Shown one piece after another: positions 9,315 through 19,425 of a DNA stretch of 64,000 bases (positions are counted from its first letter, which is position 1; each line of letters opens with the position of its first letter). The stretch is from NCBI RefSeq assembly GCF_009498035.1, contig NZ_CP034550.1, forward strand, positions 248,001 to 312,000, given 5' to 3'. The translations under genes were made by a program, and so were the position numbers. The notes under the pieces were generated by a model that saw only the letters and a program-made list of their open reading frames with translations, did not search any database and had not been told where the DNA came from. The DNA comes from Saccharothrix syringae (GTDB taxonomy: Bacteria > Actinomycetota > Actinomycetes > Mycobacteriales > Pseudonocardiaceae).

Positions 9315-10313
9315 GTGGCGATGCTCGAAGTGCGTGATCTGCGCGTGGTGTTCCAGCGCCGCGGCGCCGAGCCGTTCAGCGCCGTGGACGGCGTCTCCTT
9401 CGACGTCGACCCCGGCCAGACCGTGGGGCTGGTCGGCGAGTCCGGCTGCGGCAAGTCCGTGACGTCGCTGGCGATCATGGGCCTGCTGCCCGCGCGCGGC
9501 AACAGGGTCACCGGTTCGGTGAAGTTCGAGGGCACCGACCTGCTCACGCTGAGCAACCGGGAGATGCGCGACCGCCGCGGCCGCGACCTGGGCATGGTGT
9601 TCCAGGACCCGCTGTCGTCGCTCAACCCGGTGATCCCGATCGGGTTGCAGGTGACCGAGGTGCTGGAGCGGCACCGGGACATGCCGCGCAAGCGGGCCAT
9701 GGTGGAGGCGGCCGAGCTGCTGGACAAGGTCGGCATCCCCGACCCGCGGCGGCGGCTGTCGGAGTACCCGCACCAGCTCTCCGGCGGGATGCGGCAGCGC
9801 GCGCTGATCGCGATCGCGCTGGCGTGCCGGCCCCGGCTGCTCATCGCCGACGAGCCGACCACGGCGCTGGACGTGACCATCCAGGCGCAGATCCTGGCCC
9901 TGCTCAAGGAACTGGTCCGGGACACCGGCACGGCGCTGATCATGATCACGCACGACCTGGGCGTGGTGGCCGGCCTGTGCGACGAGGTGAACGTGCTCTA
10001 CGCCGGCCGCGTGGTGGAGAAGGCCGACCGGCACACGCTGTTCGCCGAGCCGCGGCACCCGTACACCCACGGCCTGCTCGCGTCCATCCCGCGGCTCGAC
10101 GCGCCGCGCGGCGAGAAGCTGGTGCCCATCAAGGGCTCGGTCGCGGACAACATCCCGTGGGACCACGGGTGCGCGTTCGCGCCGCGCTGCCCCAACGCGC
10201 TGCCGGTGTGCCGCGAGGTCACCCCGGCGCTCGACCCGGCGGACCGGCGCGCGCTGCGCTGCCACAACCCGGTGCTGCCGGGTACGCCCGCCGCACAGGA
10301 GGTGCCCGCATGA
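9315..10313 (+). CDS. ABC importer ATPase, DppD/OppD-like
   Basis: A 332-residue ATP-binding subunit: Walker A GESGCGKS near residue 43, Q-loop [12 protein letters not shown], signature LSGGMRQR, Walker [13 protein letters not shown], switch ITHDLG. The C-terminal oligopeptide-transporter extension ([15 protein letters not shown], then [14 protein letters not shown]) carries the Cys motif of family ATPases that bind an iron-sulfur cluster or zinc. GTG 9315 is preferred over ATG 9321 because GGAGG at 9301-9305 gives 9-nt spacing. The stop overlaps the next ATG. Confidence 0.95.
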   Translation: MAMLEVRDLRVVFQRRGAEPFSAVDGVSFDVDPGQTVGLVGESGCGKSVTSLAIMGLLPARGNRVTGSVKFEGTDLLTLSNREMRDRRGRDLGMVFQDPLSSLNPVIPIGLQVTEVLERHRDMPRKRAMVEAAELLDKVGIPDPRRRLSEYPHQLSGGMRQRALIAIALACRPRLLIADEPTTALDVTIQAQILALLKELVRDTGTALIMITHDLGVVAGLCDEVNVLYAGRVVEKADRHTLFAEPRHPYTHGLLASIPRLDAPRGEKLVPIKGSVADNIPWDHGCAFAPRCPNALPVCREVTPALDPADRRALRCHNPVLPGTPAAQEVPA

Positions 10314-11452
10314 CCGCCGCTGTCGAACCGACCACCGCCGACTCGCCCGCGGGCGGGTCCCTGGTGTCGGTCGAGGGGCTGAAGGTCCACTTCCCGATCA
10401 AGCGCGGGCTCGTGGTGGACCGCACGGTCGGCCACGTCTACGCCGTGGACGGGGTGGACCTGAGCATCCGGCGCGGCGAGACCTACGGGCTGGTCGGGGA
10501 GTCGGGCTGCGGCAAGTCCACCCTCGGGCGGGGCATGCTGCGCCTGGTCGAGCCGACCGCGGGCCGCGTGGTGTTCGACGGCACGGACCTGGTCGAGCTC
10601 AAGGGCGAGCAGCTGCGGCGGATGCGCCGCCGGATGCAGATGGTGTTCCAGGACCCCATGTCGTCCCTGGACCCGCGGCAGTCGGTGGAGTCGATCCTGG
10701 TCGAGGGCCTGCGCGCGCACGGGCTGGACAAGGGCCGCGAGGCGACCGGCAGGCGCCTGCGCGAGCTGCTGTCCGCGGTCGGCCTGCCGGTGACCTCGCT
10801 GCGCAAGTACCCGCACGAGTTCTCGGGCGGCCAGCGGCAGCGCATCGGCATCGCGCGGGCACTGGCCGTGGAGCCGGACCTGATCATCGCCGACGAGCCG
10901 GTGTCCGCGCTGGACGTGTCGGTGCAGGCGCAGGTGGTCAACCTGCTGGAGGAGCTGCAGGAGTCCTTCGGCCTGACCTACCTGGTGATCGCGCACGACC
11001 TCGCCGTGGTGCGGCACATCTCCGACCGGGTCGGCGTGATGTACCTGGGCGGGCTGGTGGAGGAGGCGACCTCGGACGGCCTGTACGCCGAGCCGCTGCA
11101 CCCGTACACCAGGGCCCTGCTGTCGGCGATCCCGGTGCCCGACCCGCTGGTGGAGGACCGCCGGGAGCGCATCCTGCTGACCGGCGACCTGCCGTCGCCG
11201 GCCAACCCGCCGACCGGCTGCCGGTTCCACACCCGGTGCCCGTGGCGCCAGGCCACCAGGTGCGACACGGAGCGGCCCGCGCTGCGGGAGGTGCTGCCCG
11301 GGCACCGGGTGGCGTGCCACTGGGCGGAGGACATCCGCTCGGGCGCGATCCGGCCGCACGAGGTGGAGCCGGTCCTGGTGGAGGAGGACGGCGTCTCGCC
11401 GGACGTCCCGCTGATCGGCCCGTCCTCGGTGACCGAGGTGCTCAACCCGTAG
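10310..11452 (+). CDS. ABC importer ATPase, DppF/OppF-like
   Basis: The second ATPase of the importer, 380 residues. It has Walker [11 protein letters not shown]-loop [13 protein letters not shown], signature [15 protein letters not shown], Walker [13 protein letters not shown], and the family C terminus [16 protein letters not shown] with a Cys-rich motif ([15 protein letters not shown]). It would pair with the preceding DppD-like subunit as a heterodimer. The start overlaps the previous stop (ATGA). An acidic extra tail of about 40 residues follows the usual domain end. Last gene of the operon. Confidence 0.95.
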   Translation: MTAAVEPTTADSPAGGSLVSVEGLKVHFPIKRGLVVDRTVGHVYAVDGVDLSIRRGETYGLVGESGCGKSTLGRGMLRLVEPTAGRVVFDGTDLVELKGEQLRRMRRRMQMVFQDPMSSLDPRQSVESILVEGLRAHGLDKGREATGRRLRELLSAVGLPVTSLRKYPHEFSGGQRQRIGIARALAVEPDLIIADEPVSALDVSVQAQVVNLLEELQESFGLTYLVIAHDLAVVRHISDRVGVMYLGGLVEEATSDGLYAEPLHPYTRALLSAIPVPDPLVEDRRERILLTGDLPSPANPPTGCRFHTRCPWRQATRCDTERPALREVLPGHRVACHWAEDIRSGAIRPHEVEPVLVEEDGVSPDVPLIGPSSVTEVLNP

Positions 11453-11459
11453 GCGGTGA

Positions 11460-11500
11460 GGGGGCGCCCGGACTCCCGGGCGCCCCCACCCCCCTTTTTT
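11460..11500 (+). terminator. Rho-independent terminator of the ABC importer operon
   Basis: A perfect 12-bp stem (11460-11471 with 11476-11487, GGGGGCGCCCGG) with a 4-nt loop is followed by a T-run at 11495-11500, 8 bp after the operon's last stop codon. This is one of few canonical U-tailed terminators in the window. Confidence 0.95.
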
Positions 11501-11565
11501 CGGTTGCCCCCGCCGTGGTGCCTCGCCCACGATGGCGCCCGGTCTTCTCCGAGGGGAGCGCGTTC

Positions 11566-11895
11566 GTGGAGCACACCTACCGGGTCCTGGTGCGCGGTCG
11601 GTTCACCGACCTCGACGACGCCGGCCGGGCCCGGCTGCTGGCCGAGGTCGACCGGCACGGCGCGCTCACCAACGGCTTCACCGACGAGGGCGCGCTGACC
11701 TACGACAAGGCGCTGGACTTCTTCAGCTTCCGCGTCCAGTTCCGGGCCGAGGTCGGGCCGGACGAGCGCGCGGTGCGCGACCGCGGCCTGGCCCTGGCCG
11801 CCGCGGCGGTCGAGCGCTACGGCGTGGACTTCCGCGACCTGCGCGCCTCGGTGACCGACGTGGACCTGATCAAGGTCCGCCGGCCGAGGCGCTGA
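11566..11895 (+). CDS. Small conserved protein, DUF6204-like
   Basis: A 109-residue soluble protein: EHTYRVLVRGRFTDLDDAGRARLLAEV, then FTDEGALTYDKALDFFSFRVQFRAE. The pattern of an N-terminal RVxVRGxF strand and a central LTYDxxLxxFxFR segment matches actinobacterial DUF6204 proteins from memory; function is unknown. The GTG 11566 start is taken because GAGGGGA lies about 8 nt upstream; the longer frame upstream runs through the importer terminator. The stop codon lies inside the arm of a long hairpin. Confidence 0.75.
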   Translation: MEHTYRVLVRGRFTDLDDAGRARLLAEVDRHGALTNGFTDEGALTYDKALDFFSFRVQFRAEVGPDERAVRDRGLALAAAAVERYGVDFRDLRASVTDVDLIKVRRPRR

Positions 11896-11936
11896 CCCGG
11901 GGGCGCCTCCCCCTGTGCGGGCGCCCCCGGGTCAGC
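11891..11936. terminator. Bidirectional hairpin between convergent genes
   Basis: A perfect 17-bp stem (11891-11907 with 11920-11936, beginning GCTGACCCGGGGGCGCC) and a 12-nt loop span the end of the DUF6204-like gene and stop 2 bp short of the opposing stop codon. It lacks a U-tract but is placed to terminate both convergent transcripts. Confidence 0.85.
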
Positions 11937-11938
11937 GG

Positions 11939-12502
11939 TCACGCCGACCAGTTCGGCGAGCGGCCGAGCAGGCCCACCAGCCGGTCGGTGATCGGGGCGT
12001 CCGCCGGCACGTCCACCGGCATCGCGAACGCCGCGCCGGGCCCCCGCACGTCCGGCGTGCTCGGGTAGCGCAGCGCCATCCGGTGGGCGGCCTCGGCCAT
12101 GCCCGCGTCCAGGGTGCCGTCCAGGCCCAGCGCCCGGCGCAGGTCCCAGGCGTGCACCAGGTTGTCCACGAAGTGCGCGCCCACCAGGTCCTTGCCCCGG
12201 CGCGGGCCGTAGCCCGGGAACTCGGCCGGCCGGTCGAGGAAGCCCTCCTCGCGGAACGCCCTGGTCGCCTCGTCGGCGGCGGCCCGGTAGGCGACGCGCA
12301 TGTCGTCGCTCGCGGGCTCGCCCGGCGAGGTGCCGCGGGCGGCGGCGGCGAAGGCCAGCGTCCCCTCCACCTGGTGGCGCAGGAGTTCGTAGACGGTCCA
12401 CCCGGCGCACGGCGTGGCGAGGTCCAGGTGCTCCTCCGCCAGGTCGGCCCAGAGCGCCAGGTTCAGGTCGAGCGCGGTGCGGTTCAGGTCCAGCAGGTCC
12501 AT
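11939..12502 (-). CDS. TIGR03086-type DinB/maleylpyruvate isomerase-like metal-binding protein
   Basis: A 187-residue four-helix-bundle protein. The opening MDLLDLNRTALDLNLALWADL and the segment LATPCAGWTVYELLRHQVEGTLAFAAAA match the mycothiol-dependent maleylpyruvate isomerase N-terminal/DinB-like family; HxxE/H metal-ligand positions (RHQVE, HFVDNLVHAWDL) are visible. Family members of this size are linked to mycothiol chemistry, but no reaction can be assigned. It is divergent from a TetR regulator, with a shared palindrome just before its ATG, so it is the likely regulated target. SD-like AGAAGGGGG precedes the start. Confidence 0.85.
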   Translation of the reverse strand: MDLLDLNRTALDLNLALWADLAEEHLDLATPCAGWTVYELLRHQVEGTLAFAAAARGTSPGEPASDDMRVAYRAAADEATRAFREEGFLDRPAEFPGYGPRRGKDLVGAHFVDNLVHAWDLRRALGLDGTLDAGMAEAAHRMALRYPSTPDVRGPGAAFAMPVDVPADAPITDRLVGLLGRSPNWSA

Positions 12503-12515
12503 CGGGTCCCCCTTC

Positions 12516-12541
12516 TAAATGTACGAACGATCGTACAATTA
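12516..12541. promoter_or_regulatory. Palindromic operator between the TetR gene and its divergent neighbour
   Basis: TGTACGA-ACGA-TCGTACA is perfect over 7-bp arms (12520-12537) and extends to 11-bp arms with one mismatch (12516-12541). It is AT-richer than its surroundings and lies between the two starts, where a TetR dimer could repress both genes. Confidence 0.8.
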
Positions 12542-12567
12542 GTTTGCCGTCGGTCAAGGGGGTTACC

Positions 12568-13167
12568 GTGTGGGGCGTGAAGGTCGACGGACGGGTGGAG
12601 CGCGGCGAGCAGACGCGGCGGCAGATCCTGCGGCGGGCCGCGGACATCGCGTCGGTCGAGGGCCTGGAGGGCCTGTCGATCGGGCGGCTGGCCACCGAGC
12701 TGGAGGTCAGCAAGAGCGGCGTGTTCGCCCACTTCGGCTCCAAGGAGGAGCTGCAGCTGGCGACCGTGCGCGCGGCCGCGGCCATCTTCGTGGCGCGGGT
12801 CGTCGACCCGGCGATGGCCGCGCCGGCGGGCCTGGAGCGCCTGGCGCTGCTGCTGGACGGCTGGCTGGCGTACTCGGAGGAGCGCACCTTCCCCGGCGGG
12901 TGCTTCTTCTACGCGGTGCAGGCCGAGTTCGACGCGCGGCCCGGCCGGGTGCGCGACCAGCTCGTCGAGCTGGACGCCCGGTGGCACGCCCTGGTCAGGG
13001 ACACCGCCGCGGACGTGCCCGGGGTGGGCGACCCGGGTCAGCTGGCGTTCGAGCTGGTGGCGTTCCTGGAGCTGGCCAACGCCCAGTCCGTCCTGCACGG
13101 CGACCAGCGGGCCTACGACCGGGCGCGCGCGGCCGTCCGGGGGCGGCTGGCGGACTTCCGGCGCTGA
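12568..13167 (+). CDS. TetR family transcriptional regulator
   Basis: A 199-residue repressor. The helix-turn-helix is at about residues 15-60: TRRQILRRAADIASVEGLEGLSIGRLATELEVSKSGVFAHFGSKEEL, shown here by its ends TRRQIL and FGSKEEL. The C-terminal ligand domain (PGGCFFYAVQAEFDARPG) resembles TetR_C subfamilies of unknown ligand. GTG 12568 is preferred because AAGGGGG lies 5 nt upstream; the longer TTG start at 12544 would abut the operator. It probably represses itself and the divergent DinB-like gene. Confidence 0.93.
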   Translation: MWGVKVDGRVERGEQTRRQILRRAADIASVEGLEGLSIGRLATELEVSKSGVFAHFGSKEELQLATVRAAAAIFVARVVDPAMAAPAGLERLALLLDGWLAYSEERTFPGGCFFYAVQAEFDARPGRVRDQLVELDARWHALVRDTAADVPGVGDPGQLAFELVAFLELANAQSVLHGDQRAYDRARAAVRGRLADFRR

Positions 13168-13522
13168 GGCGGGCCGCCCCGGGACCGCTGTCGTTCCGGG
13201 GGCCGCCCCACCGCGGGACCGCCGCCGGCTGAGCAGCGACTCCAGGACGCCCCGCCCGCAGTCCGCGCGGACCCGGTCGGGTTCCGCCGCGATCAGCGCT
13301 CCTGGGCACCCGCCCCGCTCCGCCCCGCGCGGCGCCGGTGCCCGGCCAGGCCCGAAGGCGCGTCGGGCACCACCGGTGCCGGGGGAGGGGACCGGCCCGG
13401 GGCCGGGCCGGCGAGCAGCGCGTCGACCAGGCCGTCGAAAACCAGGCCGTCGAAAACCAGGCCGTCGAACCGGTCCGCCCCCCGGCCTCCCGTCAGCTCC
13501 CGTCAGTCTCCCGCCGGCCTCG
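13168..13522. other. Convergent intergenic region with hairpin and tandem repeat
   Basis: This 355-bp gap separates the TetR gene from the end of leuA. It holds an imperfect GC hairpin (about 13171-13209, GCCCCGG paired with CCGGGGGC) likely to end the TetR transcript, and a 15-bp repeat in three copies near its middle. No frame with a start codon and coding-like composition was found. Confidence 0.7.
13426..13470. repeat. 15-bp tandem repeat, three copies
   Basis: Units ACCAGGCCGTCGAAA at 13426-13440, 13441-13455 and 13456-13470; the last base of the third is C. It lies between convergent genes, like several other short arrays in this window. Confidence 0.95.
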
Positions 13523-15388
<1,866 letters not shown>

Positions 15389-15430
15389 TCAGACCCCGTC
15401 ACGGCGGCGAAGCAGGAGGGCACGCGCCAT
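15389..15430 (-). CDS. leuA leader peptide with three consecutive leucine codons
   Basis: A 13-residue open frame, M-A-R-A-L-L-L-R-R-R-D-G-V, precedes leuA on the same strand. The leucine codons are CTC, CTG and CTT in a row. Leader peptides of this form before leuA are known from actinobacteria and act in attenuation. There is no Shine-Dalgarno, but TAACCT ends 7 nt before the ATG, so translation probably starts at the mRNA 5' end. Confidence 0.85.
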   Translation of the reverse strand: MARALLLRRRDGV

Positions 15431-15437
15431 GCCGACT

Positions 15438-15443
15438 AGGTTA
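15438..15443 (-). promoter_or_regulatory. -10 element (TAACCT) of leuA leader, leaderless
   Basis: TAACCT on the minus strand ends 7 nt before the leader-peptide ATG, which places the transcript start at or next to the start codon. No convincing -35 element was seen. Confidence 0.65.
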
Positions 15444-15537
15444 ACCACACGGCGCGGCGAGCTGGAACCACGCGCCCAGATGGTGGAACTTCACCCGAAG
15501 GAGTTTCACTAGATCGTGGTGCGGGCAGCCTCTTGAC

Positions 15538-15837
15538 ATGTCCAGATGGCGAACCTCAACGCGCAGCGGCAGCTACACCGCTGCCCGAGTGATCCACGGT
15601 GTGGGCGCCGTGTTCGCGCTCATCGAGGTTATCTACATCCTGATGAACCTCTTCGGGGCGAACCCGGCCAACGCGCTCTTCAAGTTCATCCAGCAGCTGG
15701 CCGAGCCGCTCGCGTTGTTCTTCCCAGGGCTCTTCCAGCTGGGCAACGCGAATCTCGACCTGATCGTCAACTACGGCCTCGCGGCGGTCTTCTGGCTGGT
15801 CGTCGCGAACCTGCTCGCCCGCGTCGTCGCGCGCTGA
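15538..15837 (+). CDS. Small membrane protein with GANPAN motif (copy 1)
   Basis: A 99-residue protein with two membrane helices (about 22-42, VIHGVGAVFALIEVIYILMNL; and about 74-97, LIVNYGLAAVFWLVVANLL). Between them are GANPANALFKFIQQLAEPLALFFPGLFQ. It is clearly paralogous to the next gene: both share GANPAN, a phenylalanine-rich middle, and VN-x-GLAA-x-FWLVV. Function is unknown. The ATG start has no clear ribosome site; later in-frame GTG codons cannot be excluded. Confidence 0.75.
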   Translation: MSRWRTSTRSGSYTAARVIHGVGAVFALIEVIYILMNLFGANPANALFKFIQQLAEPLALFFPGLFQLGNANLDLIVNYGLAAVFWLVVANLLARVVAR

Positions 15838-15874
15838 CGCCCGAACGTCGACGTCGAGACAACCGACGCGAGCA

Positions 15875-15921
15875 CGCCGGGGTCCCCCGCCGCCCACCCC
15901 CTGCGGCGGGGGACCCCGGCG
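15875..15921. terminator. Long GC hairpin between paralogous membrane genes
   Basis: A perfect 19-bp stem (15875-15893 with 15903-15921, starting CGCCGGGGTCCCCC) with a 9-nt loop. It would terminate transcription of the first membrane gene; no U-tract follows. The next gene's own promoter begins 13 bp later. Confidence 0.85.
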
Positions 15922-15933
15922 CATCCGCGCGCC

Positions 15934-15939
15934 TACACT
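15934..15939 (+). promoter_or_regulatory. -10 element (TACACT), leaderless
   Basis: TACACT ends 7 nt before ATG 15947, with no Shine-Dalgarno between. Consistent with a leaderless mRNA for the second GANPAN protein. Confidence 0.65.
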
Positions 15940-15946
15940 GCCGGGC

Positions 15947-16270
15947 ATGGCCGCGCACCGGACCGAACCAGACCGGCCGGGCGCCCGCCCGCGGGTGGTC
16001 GCCGCGGTGGCCGGGGTCCTCGGCTGGGCGGGGGCGCTCGTCGCGGCCGTGCTGGTCGCCGACGTGCTGCTGACCGTCGGGGGCGCCAACCCCGCCAACT
16101 CGATCACCACGACCGTCGCGACCTGGGCCGACCGGTTCGCCCTCGGCTTCCGCGACCTGTTCACCCCGGCCGACGCGAAGCTGCGCGTCCTGGTCAACCA
16201 CGGCCTGGCCGCGCTGTTCTGGCTGGTCGTCCGGTCCCTCGCGCTACGGCTGGTCCGGCTGCTCGGCTGA
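15947..16270 (+). CDS. Small membrane protein with GANPAN motif (copy 2)
   Basis: A 107-residue paralog of the preceding membrane protein. It has helices at about 20-45 ([20 protein letters not shown]) and about 80-100 ([19 protein letters not shown]). The middle reads [23 protein letters not shown], giving the same GANPAN start and aromatic region as copy 1. The two proteins could form a hetero-oligomer; that is inference. Its 3' end overlaps the convergent nitroreductase gene by 27 bp. Confidence 0.78.
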   Translation: MAAHRTEPDRPGARPRVVAAVAGVLGWAGALVAAVLVADVLLTVGGANPANSITTTVATWADRFALGFRDLFTPADAKLRVLVNHGLAALFWLVVRSLALRLVRLLG

Positions 16271-16861
16271 ACCGCCCAGGGAGTCCGGCTGCCCGCCCGG
16301 GAAGGCGGGCCGGCCCCACGAGCCCGCGAAGGCGGTCTCGGCCAGCGGCTTGCGCACCCGCGGCCGCCGCTCCCGGGCCGCCAGGTCGGCGGGCAGGTCG
16401 TCGGCGGAGCCGAGCAGGCCCACCGCGACCACCACGACCGGCCGCACGTCCTCCGGGATGCCGAAGGACCCGCGCAGCGCCTCCGGCGAGAACCCGCCCA
16501 CCTGGTGCGTCACCAGGCCGAGGTCGACGGCCTGGAGCACGAGGTTCTGCACGGCCAGCCCCAGCCCGAACTCGGTGTTGGGCAGCGGCCCGCGCTCGTC
16601 GGCCGTCGCCACCGCGCCCACCAGCAGCACCGAGGCGCGCCCGGCCCACGTCTGGTTGCCCGGCCGCAGGGCCGCGAAGATTCGCTCGAACGTGTCGTCC
16701 CCGCGGTACCCGACGAGGAACCGGGCCGGCTGGGTGTTGCCGTGCGAGGCCGCCCAGCGGGCCGCCTCCAGGAGCACGCGCACGGTCCCCGGCGCCACCT
16801 CGGCCACCGGGTCGAACGCGCGCGGGCTCCAGCGCCGCGCGATCAACGGGTTCGGTTCCAT
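16244..16861 (-). CDS. Nitroreductase family protein
   Basis: A 205-residue FMN-dependent oxidoreductase-type protein. It has the N-terminal [10 protein letters not shown] (FMN phosphate-binding R-R-S pattern), [18 protein letters not shown], the central [24 protein letters not shown] helix, and the [14 protein letters not shown] strand. Physiological substrate unknown. The ATG overlaps the stop of the upstream membrane protein gene (ATGA), so the two are co-transcribed and coupled. Confidence 0.92.
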   Translation of the reverse strand: MEPNPLIARRWSPRAFDPVAEVAPGTVRVLLEAARWAASHGNTQPARFLVGYRGDDTFERIFAALRPGNQTWAGRASVLLVGAVATADERGPLPNTEFGLGLAVQNLVLQAVDLGLVTHQVGGFSPEALRGSFGIPEDVRPVVVVAVGLLGSADDLPADLAARERRPRVRKPLAETAFAGSWGRPAFPGGQPDSLGGSAEQPDQP

Positions 16862-18060
16862 CAGATCGCATACTGCCAAGCGGTGATGGCGTACGCACCG
16901 AACCACGCGCTGAACACCGACAACCCGGCCAGCACGGCGACCGCGGTGCCCGTCCGCCGCCGCGCCAGCGCCAGCGCCACCGGCACGAGCAGCGTGAACG
17001 CCGGCAGCAGCAGCCGCGCCTTGGAGTTCATCAGCCCGTTCGACCCCAGGTCCATGGCCAGCACGCCCGCGCCGTAGAGGACCAGCGGCCACTCCAGCCC
17101 GCGCCGCGCGCCCAGCACCACCAGGGCCAGCGCCACCACCAGGAACCACACCGTGGCCAGCTCCAGCACCGACCGCGGCTCGCCCAGGATGAGCAGGGCG
17201 AACTTCCACGTCGCCGCCCCGCCGTCGAACCGCGAGTCCCAGCCGCCCCGCTGCACGGCGAACCAGCCGTCCCACCGCCCGGTGCGCACCGCCACGTACC
17301 CGAGGTAGCCGGCCAGGCCGGCCGGCGCGAGCAGCGCGCCCGCCCACGGCCGCCACCCGTCGCGCCGCTGCCACACCGCGACCAGCGCCGCCGCGCACAC
17401 CGCCAGTACCAGCGCCGCCGCCGTCGGCCGCACCAGGCCCGCGCCGGCGCAGCACAGCCCGGCGAGCAGCCACCGCCGCTCCACCACGCCCACCAGCGAC
17501 CACGCCGCCAGCGCGCAGAACGTCGCCTCCGAGTAGGTCATGGACAGCACCACGGCCATCGGCGAGGCCGCGAACAGCACCACCAGCACCAGCCCGGCGC
17601 GCCGCGACCCGCCGAACACCCGCCGCCCCAGCTGCGCCAACCCGTAGGCGCAGACGACACCGCTGAGCAGGCTCACCGCGAACGCCGCGCCCACCGGCTC
17701 CACGCCGGGCAGGCCGGCCACCCAGCGCACCAGGGCCGGGTAGCCGGGGAAGAACGCCAGCGGCGTCTCCGCGGACCGCCTGCCGAACGCGTCGACCAGG
17801 TGCGCCGGCACGCCCGCGTAGCCGCCCTCGGCGATGCCCAGGAACCACTGCCCGTCCCACGAGGTCAGCGCCCTGGCCACGTCCTCGCCCCACCGGTCGG
17901 CCATCAGCTGGAGCACCAGCAGCCCCAGCTCGCGCACCGCGAGGTAGAGCGCGGCGGGGGCGACCGCCAGGGTCACCCGGTGTCTGGCCGCGCGCGCCAG
18001 CCGCTCGCGCGCCGACGGCGCGTCCTCCGGCTCCACGTGCACGGCCTCCAGGGTTGCCAC
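16861..18060 (-). CDS. Polytopic membrane glycosyltransferase-like protein (PIG-V/mannosyltransferase type)
   Basis: A 399-residue protein with about 9-10 membrane helices. An early external segment [18 protein letters not shown] and [12 protein letters not shown] resemble the acidic DGxW/Y...FFP loops of polyprenol-phosphate-dependent mannosyltransferases (GPI mannosyltransferase II/PIG-V-like family). [16 protein letters not shown] also fits that family. It likely transfers a sugar to a cell-envelope glycan or protein. GTG 18060 is chosen because TACGCT ends 7 nt upstream; the frame extends much further only through the ask gene on the other strand. Confidence 0.82.
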   Translation of the reverse strand: MATLEAVHVEPEDAPSARERLARAARHRVTLAVAPAALYLAVRELGLLVLQLMADRWGEDVARALTSWDGQWFLGIAEGGYAGVPAHLVDAFGRRSAETPLAFFPGYPALVRWVAGLPGVEPVGAAFAVSLLSGVVCAYGLAQLGRRVFGGSRRAGLVLVVLFAASPMAVVLSMTYSEATFCALAAWSLVGVVERRWLLAGLCCAGAGLVRPTAAALVLAVCAAALVAVWQRRDGWRPWAGALLAPAGLAGYLGYVAVRTGRWDGWFAVQRGGWDSRFDGGAATWKFALLILGEPRSVLELATVWFLVVALALVVLGARRGLEWPLVLYGAGVLAMDLGSNGLMNSKARLLLPAFTLLVPVALALARRRTGTAVAVLAGLSVFSAWFGAYAITAWQYAI

Positions 18061-18067
18061 GGCGACG

Positions 18068-18073
18068 AGCGTA
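18068..18073 (-). promoter_or_regulatory. -10 element (TACGCT), leaderless
   Basis: TACGCT on the minus strand ends 7 nt before GTG 18060 and no ribosome site is visible, so a leaderless mRNA is likely. Confidence 0.6.
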
Positions 18074-18159
18074 GTGGGGGTCACGGTCCCCGCTGTCCAC
18101 TCCTTGGGCCAGGTAGTCTCCCGAAGAGCTGGGCTTTCGCACCTGGGAGGAGAGGTTCT

Positions 18160-19425
18160 GTGGCGCTCGTCGTCCAGAAGTACGGCGGTTCCTCGGTGGG
18201 AAGCGCCGAGCGGATCAAACGGGTGGCCGAGCGCATCGTCGCGACCCGCAAGGCGGGCAACGACGTCGTCGTCGCGGTGTCCGCGATGGGCGACACGACC
18301 GACGAGCTGCTCGACCTCGCGCGCCAGGTGTCCCCGGTGCCGCCCGCCCGGGAGATGGACATGCTGCTCACCGCCGGTGAGCGGATCTCCATGTCGCTGC
18401 TGGCGATGGCGATCAGCTCGCTGGGCGCCAAGGCGCGCTCGTACACCGGCTCGCAGGCCGGCGTGATCACCACGTCCGTGCACGGCAAGGCGCGCATCAT
18501 CGACGTGACGCCCAGCCGCATCCAGGACGCCCTGTCCGAGGGCGCCATCGCGATCGTCGCGGGCTTCCAGGGCGTCAGCCAGGACAGCAAGGAGATCACC
18601 ACGCTCGGCCGCGGCGGCACCGACACCACCGCGGTGGCGCTGGCGGCCGCCCTGAAGGCCGACGTCTGCGAGATCTACACCGACGTGGACGGCGTGTTCA
18701 GCGCCGACCCGCGCATCGTGCCGAACGCCAAGCGGCTGGAGAGCATCACCTACGAGGAGATGCTGGAGATGGCGGCGAGCGGGGCCAAGGTGCTCATGCT
18801 GCGCTGCGTCGAGTACGCCCGCCGGTACGGCGTCCCCGTGCACGTCCGATCCTCGTTCAGCAACAAGCCCGGGACCATCGTGTCCGGGTCAGTGGAGGAC
18901 CTTCCCGTGGAACAGGCGATGATCACCGGCGTCGCGCACGACCGGTCCGAGGCCAAGGTCACCGTGACCGCGGTCCCCGACCACCCCGGCGTGGCCGCCC
19001 GCATCTTCCGCGTCGTGGCCGACGCGGAGATCGACATCGACATGGTCGTGCAGAACGTGTCGCAGGCCGTGTCCGGCCGCACCGACGTGACGTTCACCCT
19101 GCCGAAGGACGACGGCCCGCGCGCGGTGGCCGCGCTGGAGAAGGCGCGCGACGAGATCGGCCACGACCAGGTGCTCTACGACGAGCACGTGGGCAAGGTG
19201 TCGCTGGTCGGCGCGGGCATGCGCTCGCACCCCGGCGTGACCGCCCAGTTCTGCGAGGCCCTGGCCAGCGCCGGGGTGAACATCGAGATCATCTCCACCT
19301 CGGAGATCCGCATCTCGGTCATCTGCCGCGACACGCAGCTCGACGACGCCGTGCGGGCCCTGCACGACGCCTTCGAGCTCGGCGGCGACGAGGAGGCAGT
19401 GGTGTACGCGGGGAGCGGGCGATGA
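18160..19425 (+). CDS. ask: Aspartate kinase
   Basis: Phosphorylates aspartate at the entry to lysine, threonine, methionine and diaminopimelate synthesis. The 421-residue protein begins [10 protein letters not shown] and contains [27 protein letters not shown] and [15 protein letters not shown], then two ACT domains (about 265-340 and 345-415). GTG start with GGGAGGAGAGG upstream. As in Corynebacterium lysC, an internal GTG at 18907 with GTGGAGGA about 8 nt upstream could give a separate beta subunit made only of the ACT domains. The stop overlaps asd. Confidence 0.98.
   Translation: MALVVQKYGGSSVGSAERIKRVAERIVATRKAGNDVVVAVSAMGDTTDELLDLARQVSPVPPAREMDMLLTAGERISMSLLAMAISSLGAKARSYTGSQAGVITTSVHGKARIIDVTPSRIQDALSEGAIAIVAGFQGVSQDSKEITTLGRGGTDTTAVALAAALKADVCEIYTDVDGVFSADPRIVPNAKRLESITYEEMLEMAASGAKVLMLRCVEYARRYGVPVHVRSSFSNKPGTIVSGSVEDLPVEQAMITGVAHDRSEAKVTVTAVPDHPGVAARIFRVVADAEIDIDMVVQNVSQAVSGRTDVTFTLPKDDGPRAVAALEKARDEIGHDQVLYDEHVGKVSLVGAGMRSHPGVTAQFCEALASAGVNIEIISTSEIRISVICRDTQLDDAVRALHDAFELGGDEEAVVYAGSGR

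Noticed and set aside
16244..18142. Fusion of nitroreductase with an upstream 400-residue domain
   Set aside because: The upstream part is an out-of-frame shadow of the membrane glycosyltransferase-like gene; the ATGA overlap at 16861 separates the two genes.
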